Shown here: piece by piece, positions 32,826-41,008 of the stretch
Layout: every line of letters begins with the position of its first letter
Position numbering within the stretch: the stretch's first letter is position 1
Virus record (IMG/VR): IMGVR_UViG_3300032241_000811
Span: 45,581-109,580 of that record
Direction: 5' to 3' (one strand)
Source of the DNA: a virus
Length of the DNA: 64,000 bases
Translations under genes and position numbers: made by a program
The notes under the pieces: generated by a model
The model's input: only the letters and a program-made list of their open reading frames with translations
Databases searched by the model: none
Told to the model about the DNA's origin: nothing

Positions 32826-33905
32826 TTAGTCTATCTGTTCAAGTGACAATGCTTCCTGATAGACTTCTCGCATGTAAATTTTCATCTTATCACTTTCCAC
32901 AGGCAATGTCAAGCCCTCAATATAGGAATCAAGTATTGTCACCGTGTCTTGTGCTTCATCCACAAACTCTTCTGTTTTGGTATCAGTAAACAATGAAGCA
33001 TCTTCAACAACAGATATATCTGCTGGTGACTCTTTATATAGCTTGTCCATGAGCATGTCAAAGGCAAATGGGTTTGACTTGTTGACACACACAATCTTCA
33101 CATAGCAATCTTTATACTTGGAATAATCAGTCTCGTTTATTGTTTCTATGATGTCAGTATTCTTGACATCATCATAAGCAAGCATATGAAAAATACGGAA
33201 AGGATTGCGGACAAAATCGATTGTATTAGATACGGTATCGTATATTGAGAAGCCACGAGAATCGTTATGGTCTGACCAAACATGCTCGCCAAAAGCACCC
33301 ACATAATGAATGTTATCACGGACAGACCTATGGTGATAATGCCCTGTAAAAACATAGTCAAACCTCTGATACATTTTGTGATTAGAGCCATGATCTGATA
33401 ATAATCCTTTCTGCATTTCAAAACCATCCAACTCAAGATGAGCGCAGCATATTCTTGCTTTTGACTGCTCCATCGCTTCATAAGACGCAAGTTCGTTTGC
33501 TTTGGTGATCCAAGGCAATAGAAAGAACTGGCAGCCATCTATCTCAATATGCTGTGGTGTAGAATAGACATTGATGTTCTTATAGCGATTGCCTACAAAC
33601 TCTTCAAGCGCATTTACCTTGTAAGTGTCTTTATAGTATTCATCATGATTGCCTGCGATGATGTGCATCATGCAAAGATCATTCAAAGGCTCAAGGAAGT
33701 CTTCACGCAGCCTAGCATGAGTCAAGACATTGATATACTTTCTGCGGTCAACAAGGTCGCCCAGATGTATGATGTGCTTGATGCCATGCTCACGTATATA
33801 AGGTAGGAAAAACTCATTCATTGACTTCTTGAAGTAATCAAGAAATACGGGGCTGTCATTTCTGACGCCCCAATGAGTATCAGCGATTATTGCAATCTTT
33901 GTCAT
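32826..33905 (-). CDS. 47: Recombination nuclease subunit gp47 (SbcD/Mre11-like)
   Basis: The 359-residue metallophosphoesterase has IADTHWG, HLGDLVDRR, IIAGNHDEYY and FTGHYHHR, the phosphodiesterase motifs that bind two metal ions. It is the nuclease partner of gp46. The ATG overlaps the preceding small gene stop as TAATG. The length is near T4 (339). Confidence 0.96.
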   Translation of the reverse strand: MTKIAIIADTHWGVRNDSPVFLDYFKKSMNEFFLPYIREHGIKHIIHLGDLVDRRKYINVLTHARLREDFLEPLNDLCMMHIIAGNHDEYYKDTYKVNALEEFVGNRYKNINVYSTPQHIEIDGCQFFLLPWITKANELASYEAMEQSKARICCAHLELDGFEMQKGLLSDHGSNHKMYQRFDYVFTGHYHHRSVRDNIHYVGAFGEHVWSDHNDSRGFSIYDTVSNTIDFVRNPFRIFHMLAYDDVKNTDIIETINETDYSKYKDCYVKIVCVNKSNPFAFDMLMDKLYKESPADISVVEDASLFTDTKTEEFVDEAQDTVTILDSYIEGLTLPVESDKMKIYMREVYQEALSLEQID

Positions 33906-34105
33906 TATGATTTGGACTTTTTTTTTCTCTCTGTCTGATTAGCTGCTTGCAACTCTGCATCAAACTTCTTCAATGCTTTACCTATGTGGTAGCTGATTGT
34001 GTCAAGGCGCTTTCTATAGTTAGCCCTGATATAGACATTTTCCTTGCTATTCAATAGCAACTTGATGAGATGTTCCACCTGAAATGGAATTTCTTGTTCT
34101 TGCAT
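33905..34105 (-). CDS. Small basic hypothetical protein between 55 and 47
   Basis: The 66-residue protein is lysine/arginine-rich at its C-terminus (TERKKKSKS) with a helical core (EHLIKLLLNSKENVYIRANY). It overlaps the end of gene 55 by 59 bases and is coupled to 47 by TAATG. A DNA-binding or adaptor role is conceivable from charge and place; nothing more can be said. Confidence 0.6.
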   Translation of the reverse strand: MQEQEIPFQVEHLIKLLLNSKENVYIRANYRKRLDTISYHIGKALKKFDAELQAANQTERKKKSKS

Positions 34106-34718
34106 TTGATTTTATTTCAACCTCTTTCTTTACTATACTTTCATCATCATAAAACTTGTCAAGACCTTCCTTGACGATCTTTCTTTTGGCCTTTTTGAGT
34201 TCTTCCTTTTTCTCATACTTGCTCATAAAGTCATTTATGTTATCATACATTGGCGCTGTTAGCAAGTGATTATTATCACTATCTGTCAAAAGACTATCTT
34301 TACCATAGTTCACAATGTTTTCCTGGAAGTTCTTGTAAATGGTATATCTCTGTCTTTCTTCCTTGCTGATACGCCTTAGGAAGGCATAATACACTATTTG
34401 CGTGAAATATGCAAATGGATTATCATACTTTTCAGGATTGAAATCATTGAAATACATAATGCAGTTTTCAATACCATCCGAAATCATTTCATCACGAAAC
34501 GAATAGCTGATAAAGCAAGGCTTGTTGGATAACTTTGATGCTATACGGTATATACAGTCACCAATATAGTTGGACAGCTTGGGGTCAGGTAATCCTTTCT
34601 GTCTGTATTCCTCAACCTTCTTCTTGTGTTTCAGTATTTCATCGTAGAATGTCTTGTTATTGACATAGTGGACGACTTCTTTTTTTGCTTTAGTAATATT
34701 TTTTTCTACCTGACTCAT
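34047..34718 (-). CDS. 55: Late sigma factor (T4 gp55)
   Basis: The 223-residue protein has the sigma region 2-like core: FRDEMISDGIENCIMYFNDF, then PEKYDNPFAYFTQIVYYAFLRRI and KEERQRYT. This is the T4 gp55 pattern that recognises TATAAATA. It is longer than T4 gp55 (185) by N- and C-terminal extensions. CAAGGAG lies close to the ATG. The presence of TATAAATA sites in the window fits. Confidence 0.93.
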   Translation of the reverse strand: MSQVEKNITKAKKEVVHYVNNKTFYDEILKHKKKVEEYRQKGLPDPKLSNYIGDCIYRIASKLSNKPCFISYSFRDEMISDGIENCIMYFNDFNPEKYDNPFAYFTQIVYYAFLRRISKEERQRYTIYKNFQENIVNYGKDSLLTDSDNNHLLTAPMYDNINDFMSKYEKKEELKKAKRKIVKEGLDKFYDDESIVKKEVEIKSNARTRNSISGGTSHQVAIE

Positions 34719-34790
34719 CTTTTCTCCTTGACAAACTCAACAAACTTGTGTAAAAGGGCTATGTGCCGCCTTCAATGAATAGCTTTGGAC

Positions 34791-35087
34791 CTAGACCTTG
34801 GTTAGTGTCTGAAGCTTCCTCAACTGTTTATCTATGACTTCCTTGCGATTGGGCCACTTGATCATTGGCTTATCAGGATCTCTAGATAGGTTCTCCAGCA
34901 AAGGTGTGAAAATCTTATTTAGTGCTTGAAGCCTTGCTTTCAAGTCATCCACTTGTTCCTGTAAAGAAGAATATTCTTTATTGGTCTCAACAATCTCATC
35001 TTCATGAGCAAATGTAAATCCAAAGTCATTGTCTTCTTCTGCAAGTGTCAGGTAGTTATTCTTATTTGTGGTAGGGTTATTAGCCAT
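34791..35087 (-). CDS. Conserved-style coiled-coil hypothetical protein
   Basis: The 98-residue protein has an acidic N-part, a coiled-coil heptad region (YSSLQEQVDDLKARLQALNK) and a C-terminal IKWPNRKEVIDKQLRKL. Short proteins with a WPNR box occur near 55 and uvsW in marine T4-like phages as I recall. Function unknown; possible partner of late transcription or recombination proteins by location only. Confidence 0.6.
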   Translation of the reverse strand: MANNPTTNKNNYLTLAEEDNDFGFTFAHEDEIVETNKEYSSLQEQVDDLKARLQALNKIFTPLLENLSRDPDKPMIKWPNRKEVIDKQLRKLQTLTKV

Positions 35088-35089
35088 GA

Positions 35090-35557
35090 TTAATTCAAGT
35101 TCCTCTTGTCTTTGGTTTTCTTCATCTTCTCCAAATAGCTTTCAAGCATTTCAAGGGTTTCTTCTGGAGATATATGCCCCATATCATCAACATCTTCTGA
35201 ATTGGATATGAAATTGACTCCAGCAGACTGTTCATTATCTTCAAAGTGGCTGAGTGTCTGACTGTAATACCTCATCACATCCTTAGATGGATTGCCAGCA
35301 AGTAACACATCTGTTTCCTTCAAATCAAAGTTCTGTGCATCGCATAGCTTATAGAATACCCACTGCATAAAAGCAATGGAGATATAGCCTGGATTTTTTG
35401 ATGTTGCATAGACGATCTTCAAAGGATCAATGATCTTGTATCTCTTTGATGTCTTGTTATGCTCAACCTTTGCAATGATATCTTCACCGCTTGACAGCCT
35501 TAAAAACATGATCTGTTGCTTGGTTGCTTTATTTTGTTGAAGGGGATGTGTTTTCAT
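35090..35557 (-). CDS. Sm-like-fold candidate protein (paralogue of the gene at 3.4 kb)
   Basis: The 155-residue protein overlaps uvsW by 29 bases. MFLRLSSGEDIIAKVE, DPLKIVYAT and ISIAFMQWVFYKL parallel the segments of the 109-residue protein at 3395-3724. The C-terminal part is acidic and charged (PEETLEMLESYLEKMKK). The first 16 residues may be untranslated if an internal ATG at 35509 is used, but that lacks a clear ribosome site. Sm-like RNA binding is inferred. Confidence 0.6.
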   Translation of the reverse strand: MKTHPLQQNKATKQQIMFLRLSSGEDIIAKVEHNKTSKRYKIIDPLKIVYATSKNPGYISIAFMQWVFYKLCDAQNFDLKETDVLLAGNPSKDVMRYYSQTLSHFEDNEQSAGVNFISNSEDVDDMGHISPEETLEMLESYLEKMKKTKDKRNLN

Positions 35558-37046
35558 TACTATTCAATCCAATCTTATAGAGTTTGAACTTGAACTTTTC
35601 TTCGCTGAACATCTTGATGCGTTCTGCCAAGTGTTTCAAGGTGTAGTTCTCATGCTTCCTATATCTCAAATCATCTGCTATGTCAAACAATATAGCAGTT
35701 GTTTTGGTTTCACTGATACGCAAACCACGACCGATGGATTGCAGATTGCGTATGCGTGACTTGCTGGGAGAAGCAAATATGATGTTATGCAAGTTCTTTA
35801 TATTTATGCCCGTTGAAAAAGTGCCAAATGAAGCAACAATGATTGCGTCTTTTTCTAACTCAACAACTTTGCGGATATTCTCTCTGATTTCTACATCAGT
35901 GCCGCCATGCACATAGAATACCTTTCTGTCTTGCCCAGCAAGCTTTTTGGATATCATATCATTCAGTATGCTTCCATGCTTGTCAACGTATTGGTATAGT
36001 ATGAGTGTGTTACCAGATAAGGATAATGCGAGATTAGAAATGAATTTGTTTCTTGATTCATTGAGAATGATGTATTCAATCTCTTGTTGATATGTAAAGT
36101 CTTTAGCTGCCTGACATACAGAATCAGGATGTCTAAGTAATAAGCACTTGATTTGGAAGTCAGCCAAGTGTTTAGCATCCATGAGTTCTTTTGTTGTAGT
36201 GACTTTTCGTACAGTTCCAAATAGTCCTTCAAGGACCATTTTGTTTGTCTTTGTTCCATCTAGTGTTCCTGTTGTACCAATGCGATAATTTGCATTTGTG
36301 GTCCCCACCATTATATCAATCAATGACTTTGCCTTGAACTGGTGCGCTTCATCACCAATGACAAAATCAAACTGATTGAAGAAACTCTTGGGCATTTTGT
36401 AGAGAGACTGCCATGTAGAAATGGTAATAGGTTTATCTGTCAGCTTTTCCTTGCCCTGATATATTCTGTGAATGTAGCTGTCCACGTCCCATTTGTTGAG
36501 TGATGAGTAATCCTTGAAGTCTGAGTATAGCTGTTCAACAAGAGAAATTGTTGGAACAATGATTAGACCCTTCTTGAGAGACTTTCTGTTGACAAGATAA
36601 GTTGCGATCAGATATAGTATCAGAGACTTGCCTGAACCTGTGGGGCTGAGTAGCAAAGCACGCCGGGTGCGCATAGAATGAACAAAAGCTTCTAGCTGAT
36701 AGTCTCTGGGTTCATACTTGGGATTGAGTTGTTTGACAAACTCTTTGCCTTCTTCAAGAGAAAACTCTTCATCATAATCTTCATTGTCATAAGACCATTC
36801 ATAGTTGTTTTCTTCACAGTATTTTGCAATCTCAGGAACAAGCCCACGATATATCTGTCTCTTGTTGATGTCAAATAGACGTATTTTACCATCCCATAGC
36901 CTTGCCTTATACTGAGGCGTAAACTGATACCCAGGAACTTGGAATGTAAACTTTTCTCTAAGTTCATAAGCAACACCATCACTGCATTCAACAACGACAA
37001 AGACTTCATTCAGATTGTGTATGATGATTTTGGTATCAGATTCCAC
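35529..37046 (-). CDS. uvsW: Recombination DNA/RNA helicase UvsW
   Basis: The superfamily 2 helicase has the N-terminal GYQFTPQYKARLWDGKIRLFD box, motif I PTGSGKS, DEAH (GDEAHQF), motif III-like GTTGTLDG, motif V FGTFSTGINIKNLHNI and motif VI QSIGRGLR. It unwinds recombination intermediates and R-loops. The GTG at 37046, inside the uvsY stop, is the favoured start; a TTG at 37067 is an alternative. T4 UvsW is similar in length (about 503). Confidence 0.95.
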   Translation of the reverse strand: MESDTKIIIHNLNEVFVVVECSDGVAYELREKFTFQVPGYQFTPQYKARLWDGKIRLFDINKRQIYRGLVPEIAKYCEENNYEWSYDNEDYDEEFSLEEGKEFVKQLNPKYEPRDYQLEAFVHSMRTRRALLLSPTGSGKSLILYLIATYLVNRKSLKKGLIIVPTISLVEQLYSDFKDYSSLNKWDVDSYIHRIYQGKEKLTDKPITISTWQSLYKMPKSFFNQFDFVIGDEAHQFKAKSLIDIMVGTTNANYRIGTTGTLDGTKTNKMVLEGLFGTVRKVTTTKELMDAKHLADFQIKCLLLRHPDSVCQAAKDFTYQQEIEYIILNESRNKFISNLALSLSGNTLILYQYVDKHGSILNDMISKKLAGQDRKVFYVHGGTDVEIRENIRKVVELEKDAIIVASFGTFSTGINIKNLHNIIFASPSKSRIRNLQSIGRGLRISETKTTAILFDIADDLRYRKHENYTLKHLAERIKMFSEEKFKFKLYKIGLNSNENTSPSTK

Positions 37047-37485
37047 CAGTGAACTTCTCCCAATCAATTATGGAGCGAACCTGGAATGTGCGGTTGTTTA
37101 GTTCTTTCAAGACTGACTTGCAGAACTCAACGATTTCATCATGCATGGCTTTCTTCAATAGGATATCATTCAACTCCCTATCAGAATCAAGATAAGTTGA
37201 TATGTCTGCACGTAGAACCTTCTTCATCATAGGCTCAAGCTTATACTTAGCTAAGTCATCTGGGTTGTTCAAATCACCGTTATAATATTCCCACTTGACT
37301 CTTCTGAGATGATTGTAGTCACTCAAAGTCTTTTTCACAACCAAATTATGATGTGTCATTATACGCAGATACTTGGAATGCATAAGTGGTATTCTAGCCA
37401 GTTCTTTACCAGGCTCAGTTGTGTCAATGACAGAATCTTTTGACCATTCTTCCATCAATGTTTCAATGCTCACAGGTGGTTTCAT
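37036..37485 (-). CDS. uvsY: Recombination mediator UvsY
   Basis: Start at MKPPVSIETLMEEWSKDS (37485); the TTG at 37509 is less likely. The 149-residue product has LARIPLMHSKYLRIMTHHNL, LRADISTYLDSD and FCKSVLKELNNRTFQVRSII, the UvsY pattern. UvsY loads UvsX on gp32-coated DNA. It is the first gene of a unit with its own early promoter, just ahead of uvsW as in related phages. Confidence 0.85.
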   Translation of the reverse strand: MKPPVSIETLMEEWSKDSVIDTTEPGKELARIPLMHSKYLRIMTHHNLVVKKTLSDYNHLRRVKWEYYNGDLNNPDDLAKYKLEPMMKKVLRADISTYLDSDRELNDILLKKAMHDEIVEFCKSVLKELNNRTFQVRSIIDWEKFTGGI

Positions 37486-37521
37486 AATATAAGACAATGC
37501 TCCAAACAAAAAATGTAATCT

Positions 37522-37550
37522 ACTATACAGGAAATATTCCTGTTTGTCAA
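37522..37550 (-). promoter_or_regulatory. Sigma70-type promoter of uvsY-uvsW with palindromic spacer
   Basis: TTGACA (37545-37550), 17 bases, TATAGT (37522-37527). The spacer contains the palindrome CAGGAA-N3-TTCCTG (37528-37542), a natural operator layout. Confidence 0.8.
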
Positions 37551-37553
37551 GAA

Positions 37554-38072
37554 CTAAATGCGTTCAATTTCAAAATAATCGTAGCGCAAGCCGAGTTCCG
37601 CTGTGATTGTATTTTCAGCAGAGTCAGAGACATTGAATGTCACACCGCTGAGTGAGACAGGATTGCAGTTGAAAAACTTGAAGCGAATGTTTGGATTATT
37701 AGCATTGGTATTGACAGTCAACATACCGTCATAGTAGATAGCAGCATCCTTGTTTTTATACTTTGCATAGTCTTTGAACCCTGTGGGCGCAGCTACGCTT
37801 CTCAGCCAGTCATATGTTTCTTCCCATACACGCAAATCTTCATCAACAATGAATGTGATTGTCATTGGGTCATATGTCAGCTTCCAACCTGCACGGAATG
37901 TATCTGAGAATGGGGTCGGCATTGTTACAGGACCTGTAGAGACACCAGGCATTGTTACAGTCTGGCAGAAATACTTTGCAAATGACAGATTAGGAATCGT
38001 AAAGGTATACTTTGTAGCCTGTAGAAAGCTGGGGTTCTGCGGCACCCTTGTAACAAAATTTTCTGTTGTCAT
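37554..38072 (-). CDS. gp3-like tail completion protein (tail-tube fold)
   Basis: The 172-residue protein has FLQATKYTFTIPNLSFAKYF, VTMPGVSTGP and YDPMTITFIVDEDLRVWEE, a layout of tube-like tail proteins. The gp19 tube proper is at 48.2 kb. Its position between 23 and uvsY is where marine T4-like phages carry gp3, the tail terminator, as I remember. A late-type AATAAATA lies 25 bases upstream. gp3 is the most likely identity; another tube-like tail protein is possible. Confidence 0.6.
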   Translation of the reverse strand: MTTENFVTRVPQNPSFLQATKYTFTIPNLSFAKYFCQTVTMPGVSTGPVTMPTPFSDTFRAGWKLTYDPMTITFIVDEDLRVWEETYDWLRSVAAPTGFKDYAKYKNKDAAIYYDGMLTVNTNANNPNIRFKFFNCNPVSLSGVTFNVSDSAENTITAELGLRYDYFEIERI

Positions 38073-38096
38073 TGATTGTAAGTCCTTTGCTGTGAC

Positions 38097-38104
38097 TATT
38101 TATT
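38097..38104 (-). promoter_or_regulatory. Possible late promoter (AATAAATA) of the gp3-like gene
   Basis: AATAAATA on the minus strand, 25 bases upstream of the gene at 37554-38072 and directly after the gp23 terminator. One mismatch from TATAAATA. Confidence 0.6.
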
Positions 38105-38110
38105 TGAAAT

Positions 38111-38142
38111 AAAAAAAAGAGGGGAAATGAATCCCCTCTTTT
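38111..38142 (-). terminator. Strong rho-independent terminator after gene 23
   Basis: AAAAGAGGGGA pairs with TCCCCTCTTTT around a 6-base loop and runs into eight T on the minus strand. It should end most gp23 transcripts. Confidence 0.92.
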
Positions 38143-38149
38143 CAGTTAG

Positions 38150-38166
38150 TATAACAACTTGTTATA
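38150..38166. repeat. Palindrome between gene 23 stop and its terminator
   Basis: TATAACAA-C-TTGTTATA is a perfect 8-bp inverted repeat with a single centre base. It may be an extra 3'-end mRNA hairpin or a binding site. Confidence 0.5.
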
Positions 38167-38174
38167 GTTATTGA

Positions 38175-39521
38175 TTAGGTCAAGTTGCGAACGCGGAAGA
38201 TACGATAATACTGATTGGTGCGATCAGCGATAACACCAAGACCAGGAGAAGCGTAGTCATAGCCACGAGCAAATGGGTTTGCCACCATGCCATAACGGGT
38301 CTTGAAACCAATCTTTGGCTGGAAGGTATCCTGACCGATGGCACGTACCATCTGGAGAGGAACGTATGGGCAATAGAACAGACCAGCGTCATAAGGAGAA
38401 GTACCCTTATAACCAACGGTGCAGAGTTCGTCGCCGTTAGCAGATCCACCGAAGTATGGGTCGATATAGACCTTGATACGTCCGTGCATTGTACCAGCGA
38501 AGGTGTTGCCTGTATCGTCAACAACGAGATTGACGTTTAGAGCAGGTGTGTAGTCGAGAACACCAGCCATTGCGAGGGCGCTTGCTACGTCTGAAGAAAC
38601 GAGCAAGATATTGCCCTTACCACGACGAGTTGCCTTGGCGATAGCGTTGCATTCACGTTCAATTTGGAATACAAGACCCTTGAACTTTTCAACAGACCAA
38701 CGGCCGTTTGAGTCAGTGTCAAGGTCGAATGTGCCAGGAGTTGTAACGCCATACTGAGCGCCAACGACAGCAGAGGTATAAACAGTTCTTACAACTTCTC
38801 TGTTGATTTCAGCGAGGATTTCAGTTGAGAGAATGTTTGCAAGTTCTGTTTCAGCATCAAGACCATGAACTGCCTTCAAGTCTTGTGCAAGTTCCATTGT
38901 GTACTCAGCCTTCAGAGCGCGTGAACGTGCTGTGACTGTTACCTTTTCAATGCTGAAAGCCATTTCAGCGAAAGCGTTTGAACCGCTGTCACCAAGAGAT
39001 TCAGCTTGAGTTGTTGACATACCGTTAGCTGTGGTATATGCACCAGTGTTTGCTGTGTTAGAAACAGGGTTGTTGCCAACCATGCCGTTTGTAGAACCGT
39101 TAGCACCCAGAGCGTTCTGGGCAGTAAAAGCGTCATTGACTTCGTTGAAGAAGGTTTCAGCGCCAGACTGATTTGTGTAACGTGAGCGCATAGCGAAGAT
39201 CAAGCCGGTTGGACCGGTCATTGGCTGAACGCCAGCGATATCATAAGCAATCAAGTTTGGCAGCGCACGGCGTACCAAGCTGATCAAGATTGGGTCGTAA
39301 GCAGCGATAGCTGAGTTACCACCAGCAGCCTGACCGAGACCACCACCGTAGTTGGTTGGTGCTGATTCGTTCAACTGACGGCCTTCTTCAGCCATAGCAC
39401 GTTCCTGGTTTTCCAGGATCATAGCTGTAACTGCACGGCGATATGGATCCTTAATCTTTATAACGCCATCGTGGTCAAGAACAGGTGACCACTTATTTTC
39501 GAGTTCTTCTGTTAGATACAT
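38175..39521 (-). CDS. 23: Major capsid protein gp23
   Basis: The 448-residue protein has LVRRALPNLIAYDIAGVQPM and TGPTGLIFAMRSRYTNQ, the region used as the standard g23 marker, and the C-terminal PYDAGLFYCPYVPLQM. The prohead cleavage motif LNE/S is at 50-53, so the mature protein should begin at S53. T4 gp23 is 521 residues. A TATAAATA precedes it at 39577-39584 and a terminator follows. Confidence 0.98.
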   Translation of the reverse strand: MYLTEELENKWSPVLDHDGVIKIKDPYRRAVTAMILENQERAMAEEGRQLNESAPTNYGGGLGQAAGGNSAIAAYDPILISLVRRALPNLIAYDIAGVQPMTGPTGLIFAMRSRYTNQSGAETFFNEVNDAFTAQNALGANGSTNGMVGNNPVSNTANTGAYTTANGMSTTQAESLGDSGSNAFAEMAFSIEKVTVTARSRALKAEYTMELAQDLKAVHGLDAETELANILSTEILAEINREVVRTVYTSAVVGAQYGVTTPGTFDLDTDSNGRWSVEKFKGLVFQIERECNAIAKATRRGKGNILLVSSDVASALAMAGVLDYTPALNVNLVVDDTGNTFAGTMHGRIKVYIDPYFGGSANGDELCTVGYKGTSPYDAGLFYCPYVPLQMVRAIGQDTFQPKIGFKTRYGMVANPFARGYDYASPGLGVIADRTNQYYRIFRVRNLT

Positions 39522-39576
39522 TTTTATTTTTTCCTTCTAAAAATTATAGAGTTACTTCTATAGCATTCTTATATGT

Positions 39577-39584
39577 TATTTATA
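39577..39584 (-). promoter_or_regulatory. Late promoter TATAAATA of gene 23
   Basis: A perfect T4 late -10 element on the minus strand, 56 bases upstream of the gp23 ATG and just past the gene 22 stop. Confidence 0.85.
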
Positions 39585-39591
39585 ATTTCCG

Positions 39592-40971
39592 TTAGTTTGG
39601 GAGTGTCTTTCCGAGAGTCTTGACGTAAGCAGCCATTGGGCCAGTCAACTCTTCAGAAATCATGCCTCTTCCATCAGAAACGGTTTCAGCAGAGTCAAGA
39701 ACCTTTCCGCTCTTGACAGATGTTGTGAAATAGTTTTCTCTCAAAACGCTGAGTTTCTGTGCATATTCATTGACGTTTGCGTATTCAATGCCTTCTGCAA
39801 GTGTCTTCAGCTTCTCAGTTTGTGTGTCTGTCAGACCTTCGCAAGCGTTGGCTAGAACTTCATTTGCAGTTGATTCACTTAGCATCTTGTTCAAAGCAAC
39901 ATTGTGGTCAATCTCTTCATTCAACTTGTTCTTGAGTGAAAAGATTTCTTTGCCCATTTCTTCAACAACAGAGACCTTATCTTCTGGAATGTCAATGTAG
40001 TGTTCAGCGAACAAGCTACGTAGACCAGAGATGAAGTCCTCAGTCAATTCAGAGCGGAGACCAGCTTCAATTGCGATTTCATTTTCAGAAGCCCACTGCT
40101 CAACGACATAGTTGAGGTAGTCATCTACATTTGATGACAGGCTTTCTTCAATAGTGTTTACTTCTTCTTCAAGAGTAGCAGCATATGCTTCTTCAAGGAC
40201 AACAACTTCTTCTGCAAGCTTTGCTTTTACAGCAGCTTCAAAAATGGTAGCAGCCTTGGCTTTGAAGTCCTCAGAGAGTTCTTCACCAGCAAACAGAGCA
40301 TCCATGGCTTCTTGCATGTCTACTTCATAGCTTGCAGCAACATCTTCTTCGGTTACAAACTCAAAGTTTTCTTCAATAGCAGCTATGATCTGGTCATCGC
40401 TGTATCCTTCAACCATCATGCCTTCAATAAAGGCTTCGAGTTGTTCTTCCAACTCTTCCTCTTCTTCTTCCTTGCGCTTATGAGCCTTGGCTTCTTCGAG
40501 TTCTTCCTCTTCTTCCTTCTTGCGAGACTTGACCATCTTCATGGCTTCTTCGAGTTCTTCCTCTTCTTCCTTCTTGCGAGACTTGACCATCTTCATGGCT
40601 TCTTCAAGTTCTTCCTCTTCTTCCTTCTTGGCACGGCGCTTTGCTTCTTGAAGTCTTTCAGAATACTTCTTCATTGGCTCAGCGGGGCGAGCACCTTGCT
40701 TTGGCTTGCTCTTGTCTTCCTTGATTTCAGAAGAAGCAGCAGCACCGAAATTATCACCTTCACCAGGTGCCTTTGGGGCTACAGCTACAAGCTTGGCTCC
40801 ATCCTTGGGCGCAGTCGCTCCTGGATTAGAGAATGGCTCTTCCTTATACTTTGAGCCTGGGCGCAAAGTAGCCAAGTTTGGATTTGTTTTCTTTGCATCG
40901 CGGTCTGGTGCAGAATCGTTTGATTCGTTCATCAGAACTGCCTTTGCAACTTCAGTAAGTGACTTACCCAT
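39592..40971 (-). CDS. 22: Prohead scaffolding core protein gp22
   Basis: The 459-residue protein is highly acidic and helical, sits between 21 and 23, and starts MGKSLTEVAKAVLMNES. The middle is built of EEEEELEEAMKMVKSRKK repeats (54-bp DNA repeat). The C-terminal half (VAASYEVDMQEAMDALF onward) is the conserved coiled-coil scaffold. gp22 forms the internal core of the prohead and is destroyed by gp21. It is much longer than T4 (269). The size gain comes mostly from the N-terminal and repeat regions. Confidence 0.85.
   Translation of the reverse strand: MGKSLTEVAKAVLMNESNDSAPDRDAKKTNPNLATLRPGSKYKEEPFSNPGATAPKDGAKLVAVAPKAPGEGDNFGAAASSEIKEDKSKPKQGARPAEPMKKYSERLQEAKRRAKKEEEEELEEAMKMVKSRKKEEEEELEEAMKMVKSRKKEEEEELEEAKAHKRKEEEEEELEEQLEAFIEGMMVEGYSDDQIIAAIEENFEFVTEEDVAASYEVDMQEAMDALFAGEELSEDFKAKAATIFEAAVKAKLAEEVVVLEEAYAATLEEEVNTIEESLSSNVDDYLNYVVEQWASENEIAIEAGLRSELTEDFISGLRSLFAEHYIDIPEDKVSVVEEMGKEIFSLKNKLNEEIDHNVALNKMLSESTANEVLANACEGLTDTQTEKLKTLAEGIEYANVNEYAQKLSVLRENYFTTSVKSGKVLDSAETVSDGRGMISEELTGPMAAYVKTLGKTLPN
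40492..40632 (-). repeat. 54-bp tandem repeat inside gene 22 (about 2.6 copies)
   Basis: Copies start at 40492, 40546 and 40600; the first two are identical over 54 bases, and the third departs near 40632. It encodes an 18-residue charged coiled-coil unit. Slippage could change copy number. Confidence 0.85.
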
Positions 40972-40996
40972 TGTTAGAATACTCCTTGTTTATTTT

Positions 40997-41004
40997 TATT
41001 TATA
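40997..41004 (-). promoter_or_regulatory. Late promoter TATAAATA of gene 22
   Basis: Perfect TATAAATA on the minus strand, 26 bases upstream of the gp22 ATG, just below the gene 21 stop. Confidence 0.8.
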
Positions 41005-41008
41005 TAAC

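Noticed and set aside
40312-40854. Plus-strand hydrophobic open frame over gene 22
   Set aside because: Reverse reading of Glu-rich repeats gives Leu/Phe-rich peptides that imitate membrane segments. No independent evidence.
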